Positions 52,254-59,866 of a stretch of DNA of 64,000 nucleotides are shown here, piece by piece. Below the pieces are notes generated by a model. That model did not search any database, was not told the DNA's origin, and worked only from the letters and a program-made list of their open reading frames with translations. The position numbers and the translations under genes are program-made. The stretch spans positions 62,001-126,000 of the forward strand of contig DATBHG010000017.1 in the NCBI GenBank assembly GCA_036557665.1. Reading direction: 5' to 3'. Every line of letters starts with the position of its first letter. The first letter of the stretch is position 1. The stretch comes from VAZQ01 sp036557665 (lineage in GTDB: Bacteria; Pseudomonadota; Alphaproteobacteria; Rhizobiales; Xanthobacteraceae).

Positions 52254-52435
52254 CAGCGCACCGCGGCGTCTTGCTCTGTGTCGCCAAGCGCACGCTCCAA
52301 GATCTGGCGAATAGCTTCTGGCCGGGAAGGAATTTTTGCCTGCGAACGCCTCCAATCTTCGACTTGAGCGAAGATCGGTCCACTCAATTGGAATCTCACA
52401 GCAGCGCCTTGCTGGACTGAAACGTTATCGTGCAT
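52253..52435 (-). CDS. Ribbon-helix-helix protein, 60 aa
   Basis: Sixty residues with the RHH pattern: strand AAVRFQLSGPI, helix FAQVEDWRRSQ, turn KIPSRP, helix EAIRQILERALG. The start is ATG 52435 with GAGGTG upstream, and that site lies in one arm of an inverted repeat. Such proteins are repressors or antitoxins. The coupled 77-aa downstream gene has the position of a toxin but no toxin-like signature. Confidence 0.8.
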   Translation of the reverse strand: MHDNVSVQQGAAVRFQLSGPIFAQVEDWRRSQAKIPSRPEAIRQILERALGDTEQDAAVR

Positions 52436-52439
52436 TGTG

Positions 52440-52466
52440 TCACCTCAGCCAATTTGCACGAGGTGA
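52440..52466. promoter_or_regulatory. Inverted repeat at the RHH ribosome binding site
   Basis: TCACCTC (52440-52446) and GAGGTGA (52460-52466) are perfect inverted arms over 13 bases. Read on the minus strand, the arm next to the gene is the Shine-Dalgarno GAGGTG, so the repeat could be an operator or an mRNA hairpin that hides the ribosome binding site. Confidence 0.45.
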
Positions 52467-52527
52467 TAATCGACCAAAAAATCGCCGTCAAAAATCGCAA
52501 ATTCGCCGAGAGAAAATTTTTGGCGAT

Positions 52528-53289
52528 TTATTTTTTGCGACTGGCCTTTTCTGGTCGGCCACGCTTTGGGGTACCAACTATTTCCTTCAACGCATCCCGC
52601 AGAAACTGTCGCCCTTCCGTCAGGCCATCAGATCGGGCGGCTTCGAGTATGCCATGCTCGCCACTTTGGGTTGGGTGTTGCCCTTTGGCTTGCATCTCGT
52701 CGACGTACTTTCTGGCAAATTCTTTCGCGAGTGTGCTGGTCACGCGACGGGTTTGCGGTCGATCATTCGCGGCTTCCTGCGATGCTCGGGCGGTCTGGCC
52801 CCCCGGCGCTAGCCGAGCCTCGGCGGTACGGCGCTGTGACAATTCTGCGGTCTCGCACAGCCACTGCGGCTGCACCCCCCGGATTTGGCGAAGCCATTCC
52901 ACCCAACGCGGGGCCGACATCCAAAGGTCGCCAACGATCACGTTGAACTGCTCGCCCCGTGCTAGTTCGCATGGTAATCGCCACCCTGCCAACAGTGGTG
53001 TTGCAGAAAGACAAAGAACCTGCGACTTGCCCCCGACTTCCAAATCCCCACTGTAGATCGAAGCGCGCCATAGTCTAATCAATAGCGCCCTCGCGGCGGA
53101 ATCAGGCTCGATCTCACTGATTTGAAACCAACGACGACGGCGCAATGAAGTGCGAGTGGCTCTATCTCGAAACCAGATGCGCCAACGTTCCCAGCGGGCG
53201 CGATCATGGCTCAAAAGCTCAAAATATTGCCGATCGCCCATCATCTGAGCGTCGTCCAAACTAGAACTGTACGATTTCCCGCTGCTCAT
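52528..53289 (-). CDS. Hypothetical protein, 253 aa
   Basis: No family recognised. The N-terminal half is Arg/Trp-rich (HDRARWERWRIWFRDRATRT, APRWVEWLRQIRG); the C-terminal half has helical segments and ends in a GRPEKASRKK basic tail. The C-terminal pattern (RKYVDEMQAKGQHPTQSGE...GRQFLRDALKEIVG) occurs in uncharacterised proteins of Bradyrhizobium-like genomes. It is divergent from the 53383 gene. Confidence 0.65.
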   Translation of the reverse strand: MSSGKSYSSSLDDAQMMGDRQYFELLSHDRARWERWRIWFRDRATRTSLRRRRWFQISEIEPDSAARALLIRLWRASIYSGDLEVGGKSQVLCLSATPLLAGWRLPCELARGEQFNVIVGDLWMSAPRWVEWLRQIRGVQPQWLCETAELSQRRTAEARLAPGGQTARASQEAANDRPQTRRVTSTLAKEFARKYVDEMQAKGQHPTQSGEHGILEAARSDGLTEGRQFLRDALKEIVGTPKRGRPEKASRKK

Positions 53290-53382
53290 AACAGCATCTC
53301 CGCAGATGCCCGCATTGCATCGACGCGGCAGGCCGGTGCGGATCCGGCTTTTCGGGCCGTCGCCCTAGCCACGTCGACTCAC

Positions 53383-54000
53383 ATGATAATTGAAATCATC
53401 AACGGGTGGTGCACCGGCGGCTTTTGCCCCGACCTCGGCCGCCGCCCGATCCAGCTCAGCGAATGGTTGGGACTCATAGCCCTTCTCAGGTGTGGTATCA
53501 GCGACGCGATTGTGGCCAGCGCGGGCGCCCAGATGCGGCCAACTCGCTGCGGGGAGGAGTGGAGGTTGGTTTACGGCACCGACTGGACCGGCGAGCGGGT
53601 GCTCGAGCGCCTGACCACGGCCATCAAGGCGGCGGTACGGCCAAATTCCATTTCCCAAGTGTCCGAATCGGGGAAGATTTGCGGCCCTGTCGACGGGCTC
53701 GACCTGCTCCGGGTTGCCGAGCTGGCGCTTGGCAAAAACAGCGAATTGCACAAGCATTTCAGCGCTTTTGCGTGGGCAAAGGGGCGCGGCCAGTCGCTCT
53801 CCGACATGCTTGCCGAGCGCGGGTGGTCACATTCGAACCACGATCGCCTGCGCTGGCGGGCCGCGGAGGTCATAGCCAAGTATCTCAACACCCGGCGGGT
53901 AGTGGAGAGCGGGGGAGAAGACAAAAGTCACCAGCGCGCCGCGCCCGCAACGCTTGAGGCCAGGAAGCCCAAGGCAAGAGCGCAGACCCTTGGCGAGTAA
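53383..54000 (+). CDS. Hypothetical phage-type protein with C-terminal HTH-like segment, 205 aa
   Basis: No firm family. The C-terminal region (FAWAKGRGQSLSDMLAERGWSHSNHDRLRWRAAEVIAKYLN) reads like a helix-turn-helix, similar to small phage regulators of the DUF6362 kind, and a basic tail follows. ATG 53383 (MIIEIINGW) is preferred over the codon at 53206, which would overlap the divergent gene. Followed by about 190 bases with no gene. Confidence 0.6.
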   Translation: MIIEIINGWCTGGFCPDLGRRPIQLSEWLGLIALLRCGISDAIVASAGAQMRPTRCGEEWRLVYGTDWTGERVLERLTTAIKAAVRPNSISQVSESGKICGPVDGLDLLRVAELALGKNSELHKHFSAFAWAKGRGQSLSDMLAERGWSHSNHDRLRWRAAEVIAKYLNTRRVVESGGEDKSHQRAAPATLEARKPKARAQTLGE

Positions 54001-54193
54001 ACCAGCGCAAGCGGCTAATCTTACCAGAGTGCTTTTGAAAAACCTGTAGGTCGCAGATCACGTAAACTGAACCGGATCGCTTAGAGCGATCAGCAGCTTA
54101 GCGACCGCCCCAAAACAGCCGTATTCAACCGCCCCTTGTTACCATGGGAGCGGTCAACCAACTCCGGGCTCGGAACTGAGAGGGGGGCGTCGC

Positions 54194-56464
54194 GTGCCGA
54201 CCTATGCCTTCACAATTCTCAACGATCCGTTAGGGGCTGACGGTACGTTCCCACAAGGAATCAACAACGATGGGCAGATCGTTGGGTATTACATAGATGG
54301 CTCTGGTGTGTCCCATGGCTACCTCTACGGTGGTGGCAGTTTCCTGACGATCGATGCCCCATCAAGCACAGGTCCGGGTGGCACAAATCTCAACGGCATC
54401 AATCGACAAAACCAGATCGCAGGCTGGTATTCGGACGGCACGAGCTACCATAGCTTTGTCTATGATGATGGTAGCTTCGCTATAATCAACGATCCATCGG
54501 CGGGAAATAACTCATCGGGGACTAACCGATATGAAGGCACCTACGCCAAGAGCATCAACGACAAGGGACAGATCGTTGGATATTACATCGACAGCGCCGG
54601 TATTTGGCACGGTTTTCTAGACGACAATGGTGTCTTCACCGATATCGATGCTGCACCAGGCGCAACCAACGTTGCCACCGGCATCGATAACAATGGGCAG
54701 ATTATCGGATATTACTTGGACGGCAGTGGCTACCATGGTTTTCTAGACGACAATGGTGTCTTCACCAACATTGACGCAGGCGGGTTCACTATACCTGCTG
54801 GCATCAACAACGATGGCGATATCACTGGTTACGGCGGCTCCTACGGCGGCTTTCTTTACAGTAATGGCAGCTTCACCGCCGTCAACGACCCATTAGGCTA
54901 CTCATTCGATCAGGGTATCAACGATTTTGATCAGATCGTCGGATACGCGAACAATCAAGGTTTTCTAGCCAGCCGCACTCCGGCGGTCGCGGTATCAATC
55001 GATATTACCGCTCTCAACCTTGCCAATCCCACCGGGCTCGTAACGTTTGTATTCAGTGAGGCGCCAGTCGCATTCACCCTTGCGGATACCAGCGCGGTGG
55101 GCGGGAGTCTGAGCAACCTGCAGCAGGTCAACTCTACCACCTACACCGCGACCTTCACTGCTGCTGCCGATACCGACATCACAAACGGGTCGGTAAGCGT
55201 GAGCACGACCTCATCTGTGAAGTTCAGCAGTGCAGTCGCGACCTTCTATGAGGTTCAAAATAATTGGGCTCCGTCGCAGATGATCGACGGGATCTTCACA
55301 GGTCCGCCCCCTGGCCCCGGCCAAGACTCCACCTATGGCGGCGTTAATGGCTGGTCAGTGTTCAACTTGGCTACTGGAGTCGCGGAAGGTGCCGATGCCC
55401 TATTAACACTTGCAACCCCCTTGCCTGCAGGTCAATACAACCTCACTTTCGGAATATATCAAAACTATTATGGGAATCCTGGCCATCTACTAGGAGATTT
55501 TGCGCTCGACTACACAACGGATGCAACAACCACTTTATCCAGTCCCCAGACGCCCGTTTCGATTCAGAGCGCATCGTCGCTTAATGGAACGACGTTTTCT
55601 TTTTTGTCGCCAGGAGAGTTGTTAGCCAACACCAGCCAAAACTCAGTGGGGATCGACACCTACACTATTTCAGCATCGGTCGACTCAGCGTCTCCGATTA
55701 CTGGCATATTTCTCGACGCAATCAAAAATCCGGCGCTTCCAGGCGGTGGGCCGGGAGCATTCGACAATGGAAATTTCGACGTATCAGAGTTCACCTTGGA
55801 CGCTAGCATCAGCGGCAGCACGGCGCCCTTCACGGTTGATACGGTCAAGCCGACGGTATCGGTGTCGATCGACAACACCGACATCAATCTTGCTGATCCC
55901 ACAGGGTTGGTGACGTTCACTTTCAACAAGGCGCCGACAGATTTCTCGCTCGATGACGTGAGTTCCCTAGATGGCTCGTTGAGTAATTTGAACGGGTCGG
56001 GGACTAACTACACCGCAACCTTCAAGGCGTATGCCGGGGTTGATGATAATGCTGCCACGGTGAGCGTGATTAACGGTAGTTACCATGATGCGGACGGCAA
56101 TGCTGGAGATGGCGCCAGTGCGACGTTCGCCCTACACACCACTGGGCTGGGTACTTTATGGGATGAACTATCTTCTCTCCTTACATCGGCGTGGACAATA
56201 TTGTCCGATATTTTTGCGACGATAACAGGTCAGCATGCCGGTACTACGGATTTGTTAAACTCGTTTCAGCAGTGGAGTTCTGCAAGTAAACAGACATTCA
56301 CGAATATCCAAGACACGCACCAAGACAGCAGCGCGTTATTGCGCAATTATCTCGCTTCAACTTTCGTCACGCCCAGCGACGGCCATGACGGACCCGGTTT
56401 TCTGAGTTCGCTGGTAACAACTGTTTCTCATGAAACTCCGTTCTTAAGCCATCCCTCTGGATAA
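54194..56464 (+). CDS. HAF-repeat and Ig-like domain protein, 756 aa
   Basis: The N-terminal 260 residues contain six imperfect repeats of about 38 residues built on INxxGQIVGYY...HGFLxxNGxFxxIDxP (HAF-type extracellular repeat, probably a beta-propeller). Two Big_12-like domains follow, around residues 268-345 and 550-650, each with LADPTGLVTFTFxxAPxxFxLxDxSxxxGSLSNL. The C-terminal 100 residues are helical. The start is GTG 54194 with GAGAGGGG upstream. No signal peptide is visible, so if secreted it must use a non-Sec route such as type I; no RTX nonapeptides are seen. G+C and codon use are clearly lower than in neighbours, suggesting recent transfer as cargo. Confidence 0.82.
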   Translation: MPTYAFTILNDPLGADGTFPQGINNDGQIVGYYIDGSGVSHGYLYGGGSFLTIDAPSSTGPGGTNLNGINRQNQIAGWYSDGTSYHSFVYDDGSFAIINDPSAGNNSSGTNRYEGTYAKSINDKGQIVGYYIDSAGIWHGFLDDNGVFTDIDAAPGATNVATGIDNNGQIIGYYLDGSGYHGFLDDNGVFTNIDAGGFTIPAGINNDGDITGYGGSYGGFLYSNGSFTAVNDPLGYSFDQGINDFDQIVGYANNQGFLASRTPAVAVSIDITALNLANPTGLVTFVFSEAPVAFTLADTSAVGGSLSNLQQVNSTTYTATFTAAADTDITNGSVSVSTTSSVKFSSAVATFYEVQNNWAPSQMIDGIFTGPPPGPGQDSTYGGVNGWSVFNLATGVAEGADALLTLATPLPAGQYNLTFGIYQNYYGNPGHLLGDFALDYTTDATTTLSSPQTPVSIQSASSLNGTTFSFLSPGELLANTSQNSVGIDTYTISASVDSASPITGIFLDAIKNPALPGGGPGAFDNGNFDVSEFTLDASISGSTAPFTVDTVKPTVSVSIDNTDINLADPTGLVTFTFNKAPTDFSLDDVSSLDGSLSNLNGSGTNYTATFKAYAGVDDNAATVSVINGSYHDADGNAGDGASATFALHTTGLGTLWDELSSLLTSAWTILSDIFATITGQHAGTTDLLNSFQQWSSASKQTFTNIQDTHQDSSALLRNYLASTFVTPSDGHDGPGFLSSLVTTVSHETPFLSHPSG

Positions 56465-56815
56465 AACGGAGCTGCCCCAGGAACCCCGGCTGCTTGCACG
56501 AGTGAAGATGCAGAGACTCTCATTACCGGAAGGCCGGAAAGCATTTCGGCAACCATGATCAGAACGGCCGCCGAACCCCGATGTGGTGGATTGGCCCCCA
56601 GGGGGGGCTAATCGAGGCGCCGGACGAGAAGGCAGCCTGGGCTGGCGGGGGCCGCCAAGGTTCACCCTGAACGAAGCGGGAGCGCAAGCGGGCTGCTGAT
56701 CCGGGAGCGGCTCTGAAGGGTATTGAGTGCGCTGACGGCGGTTCAATTTTCTGGGACGGGTGCAGTCGCGGCGAGCCCAATGGTGGGCACCGCTTTGGCT
56801 GAAGGAACGCCAACT
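56465..56815 (+). other. Intergenic region, no recognisable feature
   Basis: About 350 bases after the HAF-repeat gene. Open frames here are short and composition-driven. GAAGGA at 56801-56806 is the ribosome binding site of the zinc-ribbon gene. Confidence 0.4.
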
Positions 56816-56971
56816 ATGCTCACATCCACAACCCCCGAAAAATGTCCAGAATGCAACGGTGAACGCCTCTCAGTGAGAATGCGGCCAGTGAGGTGGGGCG
56901 AAAAACTACTTCCTGTACCGTGCGAGAAGTGCGGTGGAACCGGAAAGCTTGAATATATGCCTAAACGGTAG
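56816..56971 (+). CDS. Small zinc-ribbon protein, 51 aa
   Basis: MLTSTTPEKCPECNGERLSVRMRP...VPCEKCGGTGKLEYMPKR. Two CxxC(x)G knuckles (CPECNG and CEKCGGTG) separated by about 24 residues resemble half of a DnaJ-type zinc finger. GAAGGA lies nine bases before ATG 56816. Too small to assign a role; may be a chaperone-like or RNA-binding knuckle. Confidence 0.65.
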   Translation: MLTSTTPEKCPECNGERLSVRMRPVRWGEKLLPVPCEKCGGTGKLEYMPKR

Positions 56972-57275
56972 CGATCCGCATGCGCACCGGCCCGGAGATT
57001 CAGCGCTCCGGGCCGGGACTACCAAATCCCAGAGCTATCCCATCATCCGCGTTTTTTGCGGCAGAGGTTGCGCTTGTTGGCACAGCCTTGCTCCATGGCC
57101 GCGCGCCGATTTCCTGGGGATCCTCAGGGGCATAGCGTGAACTGTCTGATCGCTACCATTTTACCTGCGTCAATCCTGCGGAGAACGAATGCTGCCCAGC
57201 CTGCGAACAGTACGCAACGCTGACCTTGAAGGAACGGAAAGCTACACCTGGCCGTCCGACCAAACGCGTGCGCGT

Positions 57276-57326
57276 TGGTGTGGCGCGACAGGGATCGAAC
57301 CTGTGACCCCTACCATGTCAAGGTAG
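57276..57326 (-). pseudogene. 3' fragment of a tRNA-Val(GAC)
   Basis: On the minus strand: anticodon arm CTACC/GGTAG with loop TTGACAT (anticodon GAC), variable GGGTC, T arm ACAGG-TTCGATC-CCTGT, and CGCGCCACACCA. No acceptor 5' strand or D arm precedes it, and the 3' end is one base too long between T arm and CCA. Probably a non-functional remnant left at an attachment site of another element. Confidence 0.75.
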
Positions 57327-58080
57327 AGAACACCCTGGCAACCGTGGAATCTGGTGCATTTTTTCGCGCACGTGAGGTCGTTTCGCGCAGGATATTCGTT
57401 TTCCGTCCACGGTCGCTGGTTCGGTTGAACCAAAGAGCAATACCGTTGATGAGAACAACTATTACTCGCACATCACCGCCCACCCTCGAAGGCCACTGCC
57501 GTGATCCTTCGGCCTGCTGCTGTTGTGGCTGCAATGGCGGTACGGTCGCGCGCCCCGCTTGGCGTTTGGAACGGCCGCTAAATGCTCAACTCGCCGCGGC
57601 GCTTGAGGGTCAGCGGAATGTGACGGCCACGATTTGTGAGCTGGTTCACAGTGGTTCGCGAGAAGGGTTGAGCTAAGAGTGTCGCCGCACCGGCTGACGA
57701 ATGGTCCGCGGTTGGCTTGAAAAGAGAGAGCATGAGCCCAAGTCTACCGGATCAGCCGGGTGCGGACGCACCTGAAAATAATACTTGGCGGTCAAAGATA
57801 CCAAATTGCCCGCACCTTACCCTAAGTATTTGAACTGTCTGAGGAGTGGCACCTCTCCCGGGCCCACCAATGATCGCCTTTGTCCAGCCCGGCCCTCTCT
57901 GACGCACTCACCGAGGTGGATCCCAACGAGACCCATGTCGTGGCTCTCGACAAGTACCGAGCTCGCTTCTATCGGCCACAGGCGCTGAGGCACGTAGGGT
58001 GCTTTCCGCCGGCGCTGGCAAATGCTTGGTGCCGGTGCTATGTAATACCGTGCAATCCGGAGGTATTACTAGGTGACGAA
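57327..58080. other. Gene-poor stretch holding the right attachment core
   Basis: About 750 bases without a credible gene. The only feature I can support is the 15-base attR core at 57855-57869. The end of this stretch carries the AGGTGA ribosome binding site of the antitoxin. Confidence 0.45.
57855..57869. repeat. attR core, exact copy of tRNA-Ile 3' end
   Basis: CTCCCGGGCCCACCA, identical to 37807-37821. Sequence on either side is unrelated to the tRNA, as expected for the distal attachment site of an element integrated at 37821. Confidence 0.7.
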
Positions 58081-58317
58081 TTGAGCGTGAAAGTTACGCG
58101 CAAGGGGCAGGTGACGATTCCCATGCTTGTACGCGATCGCCTGGGAATAGGTCCCGGCAGCAAAGTGGACTTCGAGCTCGCAGAGGACGGCCGCGCGTTT
58201 TTGCGCCCGTCACGCCGTCGTGCGCTCAAGTCGAGCCGGTTCGAGCAGATCAGGGGGACAGCGACCAGCGGCTTGACGACAGACGAGATCATGGCGCTCA
58301 CCCGCGGCGATACGTGA
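58081..58317 (+). CDS. AbrB/MazE-type antitoxin
   Basis: A 78-aa protein with the swapped-hairpin AbrB motif VKVTRKGQVTIPMLVRDRLGIGPGSKVDFEL, followed by a toxin-wrapping tail (SSRFEQIRGTATSGLTTDEIMALTRGD). The start is TTG 58081, five bases after AGGTGA... at 58071; the frame is open to 57880 but the upstream part has no homology. Its stop overlaps the GTG of the PIN toxin (GTGA). Antitoxins of this type repress their own promoter. Confidence 0.88.
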   Translation: MSVKVTRKGQVTIPMLVRDRLGIGPGSKVDFELAEDGRAFLRPSRRRALKSSRFEQIRGTATSGLTTDEIMALTRGDT

Positions 58318-58721
58318 CGACGCTGGTCGACACCAATGTTGTTCTTGACCTTGCAACTGACGATCCGAGGTGGGCAAGTTGGTCTCTTCGACAGCTCGAG
58401 GCTGCGGCGCTGCGAGGGCCGCTACTCATCAATGCGGTAATCTATGCTGAGTTCTCGGTTGGCTATTTCCGAATCGAGGACGTCGAAGGTGTAGTCATCA
58501 ACGCCAAGCTCAAGCTCGTGGAGATTCCTCGATCGGCGTTATTTCTCGCGGGCAAGGTCTACCAGCGCTATCGCGCGAAGGGAGGTACACGAGCCGGCGT
58601 GTTACCTGACTTCTTTATCGGGGCGCATGCTGCAACCGCTCAACTCCCGCTGCTTACGCGGGATGCACGCCGCTACAGAGCCTACTTTCCGGACCTCGAT
58701 ATCATAACACCGGAGGACTGA
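58314..58721 (+). CDS. vapC: PIN-domain toxin (VapC)
   Basis: A 135-aa PIN endoribonuclease. Catalytic acids: Asp6 in LVDTNVVLDL, Glu46 in VIYAEFSVGY, Asp99 in LPDFFIGAHA and Asp117 in LTRDARRY. GTG start overlaps the antitoxin stop, so toxin translation depends on the antitoxin. Complete and apparently functional. The pair lies between the two right-hand attachment repeats and may stabilise the island. Confidence 0.93.
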   Translation: MTTLVDTNVVLDLATDDPRWASWSLRQLEAAALRGPLLINAVIYAEFSVGYFRIEDVEGVVINAKLKLVEIPRSALFLAGKVYQRYRAKGGTRAGVLPDFFIGAHAATAQLPLLTRDARRYRAYFPDLDIITPED

Positions 58722-59066
58722 TCCGGTGAAGGCTCGATCTCATCTCCAAAGAAAAAGGCTCGTGGCGAGCGTGTGCCTTTGGAGAAATCATCAAATCGAT
58801 TTGGGGGGGTAACACATCAAACATCTCACCAATGATCCTCGACCGAATCGCTGCGCAATTGGCGAGCATGTGACGGTACGTGCAGGCTGGACCGGTCCAC
58901 GTAGCAACTTGGGAGCCTTTTGTGGGTCCTGCCGGGACGAGCGAGGCTCCCGGCATTGGCAATGATTCGCCAATAAAATAGACACGTCGAACGTGAATGA
59001 ACGTCCTCGCTCGTGCGCGCAAATACTTGGTTATTACGAGGTCGTCCGGGTCGGGAGGCTCTTGCC

Positions 59067-59108
59067 CATAACGGTCTGGTTGGAGGTGAGTCCCCTCCCG
59101 GCCCACCA
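59067..59108 (+). repeat. Degenerate copy of the tRNA-Ile(CAT) 3' half (outer attachment site)
   Basis: The first 21 bases, from the anticodon CAT through the variable loop and GGAGG (59067-59087), match the tRNA exactly. The T loop has lost two bases and the end reads CTCCC-GGCCCACCA, one G short. It marks the right end of an older or larger insertion at the same tRNA gene. Confidence 0.8.
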
Positions 59109-59305
59109 CGCAATCACAATGTGAACTGATATTTCCCAGTTTCTCAAAAAGAGCCGCGATTGGCGGGAATTTTCGCGGTTCAAATGAGCGGCGTGTGGTC
59201 TCTGACGCCAACTGAGGTCGCGATGCCGTGGATTTTGGCTCTCAGTCTGTGGACTGTTCAAACCTGTTCCTGGTGTGGGCTAAGTTACTCTTATGAAAAT
59301 GGTTA

Positions 59306-59451
59306 GAACCAAACCGATAATCCAAGCATCGCATATTGGCGTGACCGCTCCGCAGGAGCGTGGCACAGACGCGCAACGCCCCCCGAGGCAATCGTCCTTC
59401 GACGGCAGCTTGCACGAGATTGCGCGCGAGGAAAGCAAGTGAGATCGTCAT
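59306..59451 (-). pseudogene. Remnant of a serine recombinase C-terminus, frameshifted
   Basis: One frame gives MTISLAFLARNLVQAAVEGRLPRG and, after a one-base frame change at about 59380, another gives GVARLCHAPAERSRQYAMLGL. Together they match the C-terminal end of the large serine recombinases common in Hyphomicrobiales (LAPDIVxAAxEGRLPRG...LxxxPAEWSRQ). The rest of the gene is missing. Confidence 0.6.
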
Positions 59452-59486
59452 ATTGACTTGTCGAATGCTGCATTCGTACGGTTCCT

Positions 59487-59640
59487 GATGGCGATGATAA
59501 ACAGATCGTCCTGATCGGCGCTTCCGCCACGCTCTCGTCCAAGATCGTCAAGAACGCGGCGCTCCAGGTCTATCACGGCGCGCGACACGGCATGCGCGCG
59601 ACCCTCAAAGATCAGGGCAACGCGGACTTGGTCGCATTCA
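59487..59640 (+). pseudogene. Remnant of a chloroperoxidase-like alpha/beta hydrolase C-terminus
   Basis: The plus-strand frame reads DGDDKQIVLIGASATLSSKIV, then ALQVYHGARHGM and KDQGNADLVAFI, which aligns with the acid/His end of non-haem chloroperoxidase-type hydrolases (HGDDDQIVPI, YPGAPHGL, NADLLAFI). The nucleophile half is absent. The frame continues into unrelated sequence. Confidence 0.6.
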
Positions 59641-59866
59641 TCGGGGGAATGACCGGCCACAGGCTGGCTGGCGCCCGCTTGGACAGATGCGGCCGAGACC
59701 GCCAAAAATCGTCACCGTATCTGACCCCCGTGGTACCGCCGAAGGTCGAAGCATGGAACGATGCGTCGTGTAACACCGTTATTGCGGCGATCTTCCCTAA
59801 AGTCTGGCCAATTCAACCCAGCTGACCGCGGATCGATGGCGTTGAGCCATCACAGGAGGTCCTTCC

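Larger units (their letters stand above)
37822..57869. mobile_element. Integrated element at tRNA-Ile(CAT): prophage remnant or phage satellite
   Basis: About 20 kb bounded by the 15-base direct repeat and starting with an integrase that faces the tRNA. Contents: nuclease, D5-type helicase, RHH regulators, a second recombinase, TerS, TerL, several small phage-type proteins and a large repeat protein. No portal, capsid, protease, tail, lysis or holin gene could be identified. Codon use and base composition are more mixed and AT-richer than in the flanks, most obviously around 54200-56460. An ABC substrate-binding protein and a DUF2798 protein are non-phage passengers. Confidence 0.75.
58722..59866. 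other. Gene-poor stretch with decayed fragments
   Basis: About 1.1 kb between the toxin gene and phosphoketolase. It holds a degenerate tRNA-Ile 3' half (59067-59108), a frameshifted recombinase C-terminus and a broken alpha/beta hydrolase fragment, each listed separately. No intact gene is supported. Confidence 0.6.

Noticed and set aside
52020..52435. Type II toxin-antitoxin pair (RHH antitoxin with 77-aa toxin)
   Set aside because: The gene arrangement fits, but the 77-aa protein shows no RelE, PIN, MazF or other toxin signature, so only the RHH call is made.
53331..53390. Third copy of the 30721/37540 palindrome
   Set aside because: Some shared CCGGCTT-like sequence, but the arms do not pair well and the ends differ.
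57242..57433. A 63-codon minus-strand protein ending ...GSIPVAPHQRARVW
   Set aside because: The frame is created by translating the tRNA-Val fragment; such peptides are a known artefact of tRNA 3' ends.
37822..59108. CRISPR array, retron or diversity-generating retroelement in the island
   Set aside because: No regular direct repeats with spacers, no reverse transcriptase motif and no template/variable repeat pair were found.
58702..59211. A 169-codon minus-strand gene opposite the toxin 3' region
   Set aside because: It runs across the degenerate tRNA-Ile copy and has no domain; treated as non-coding.
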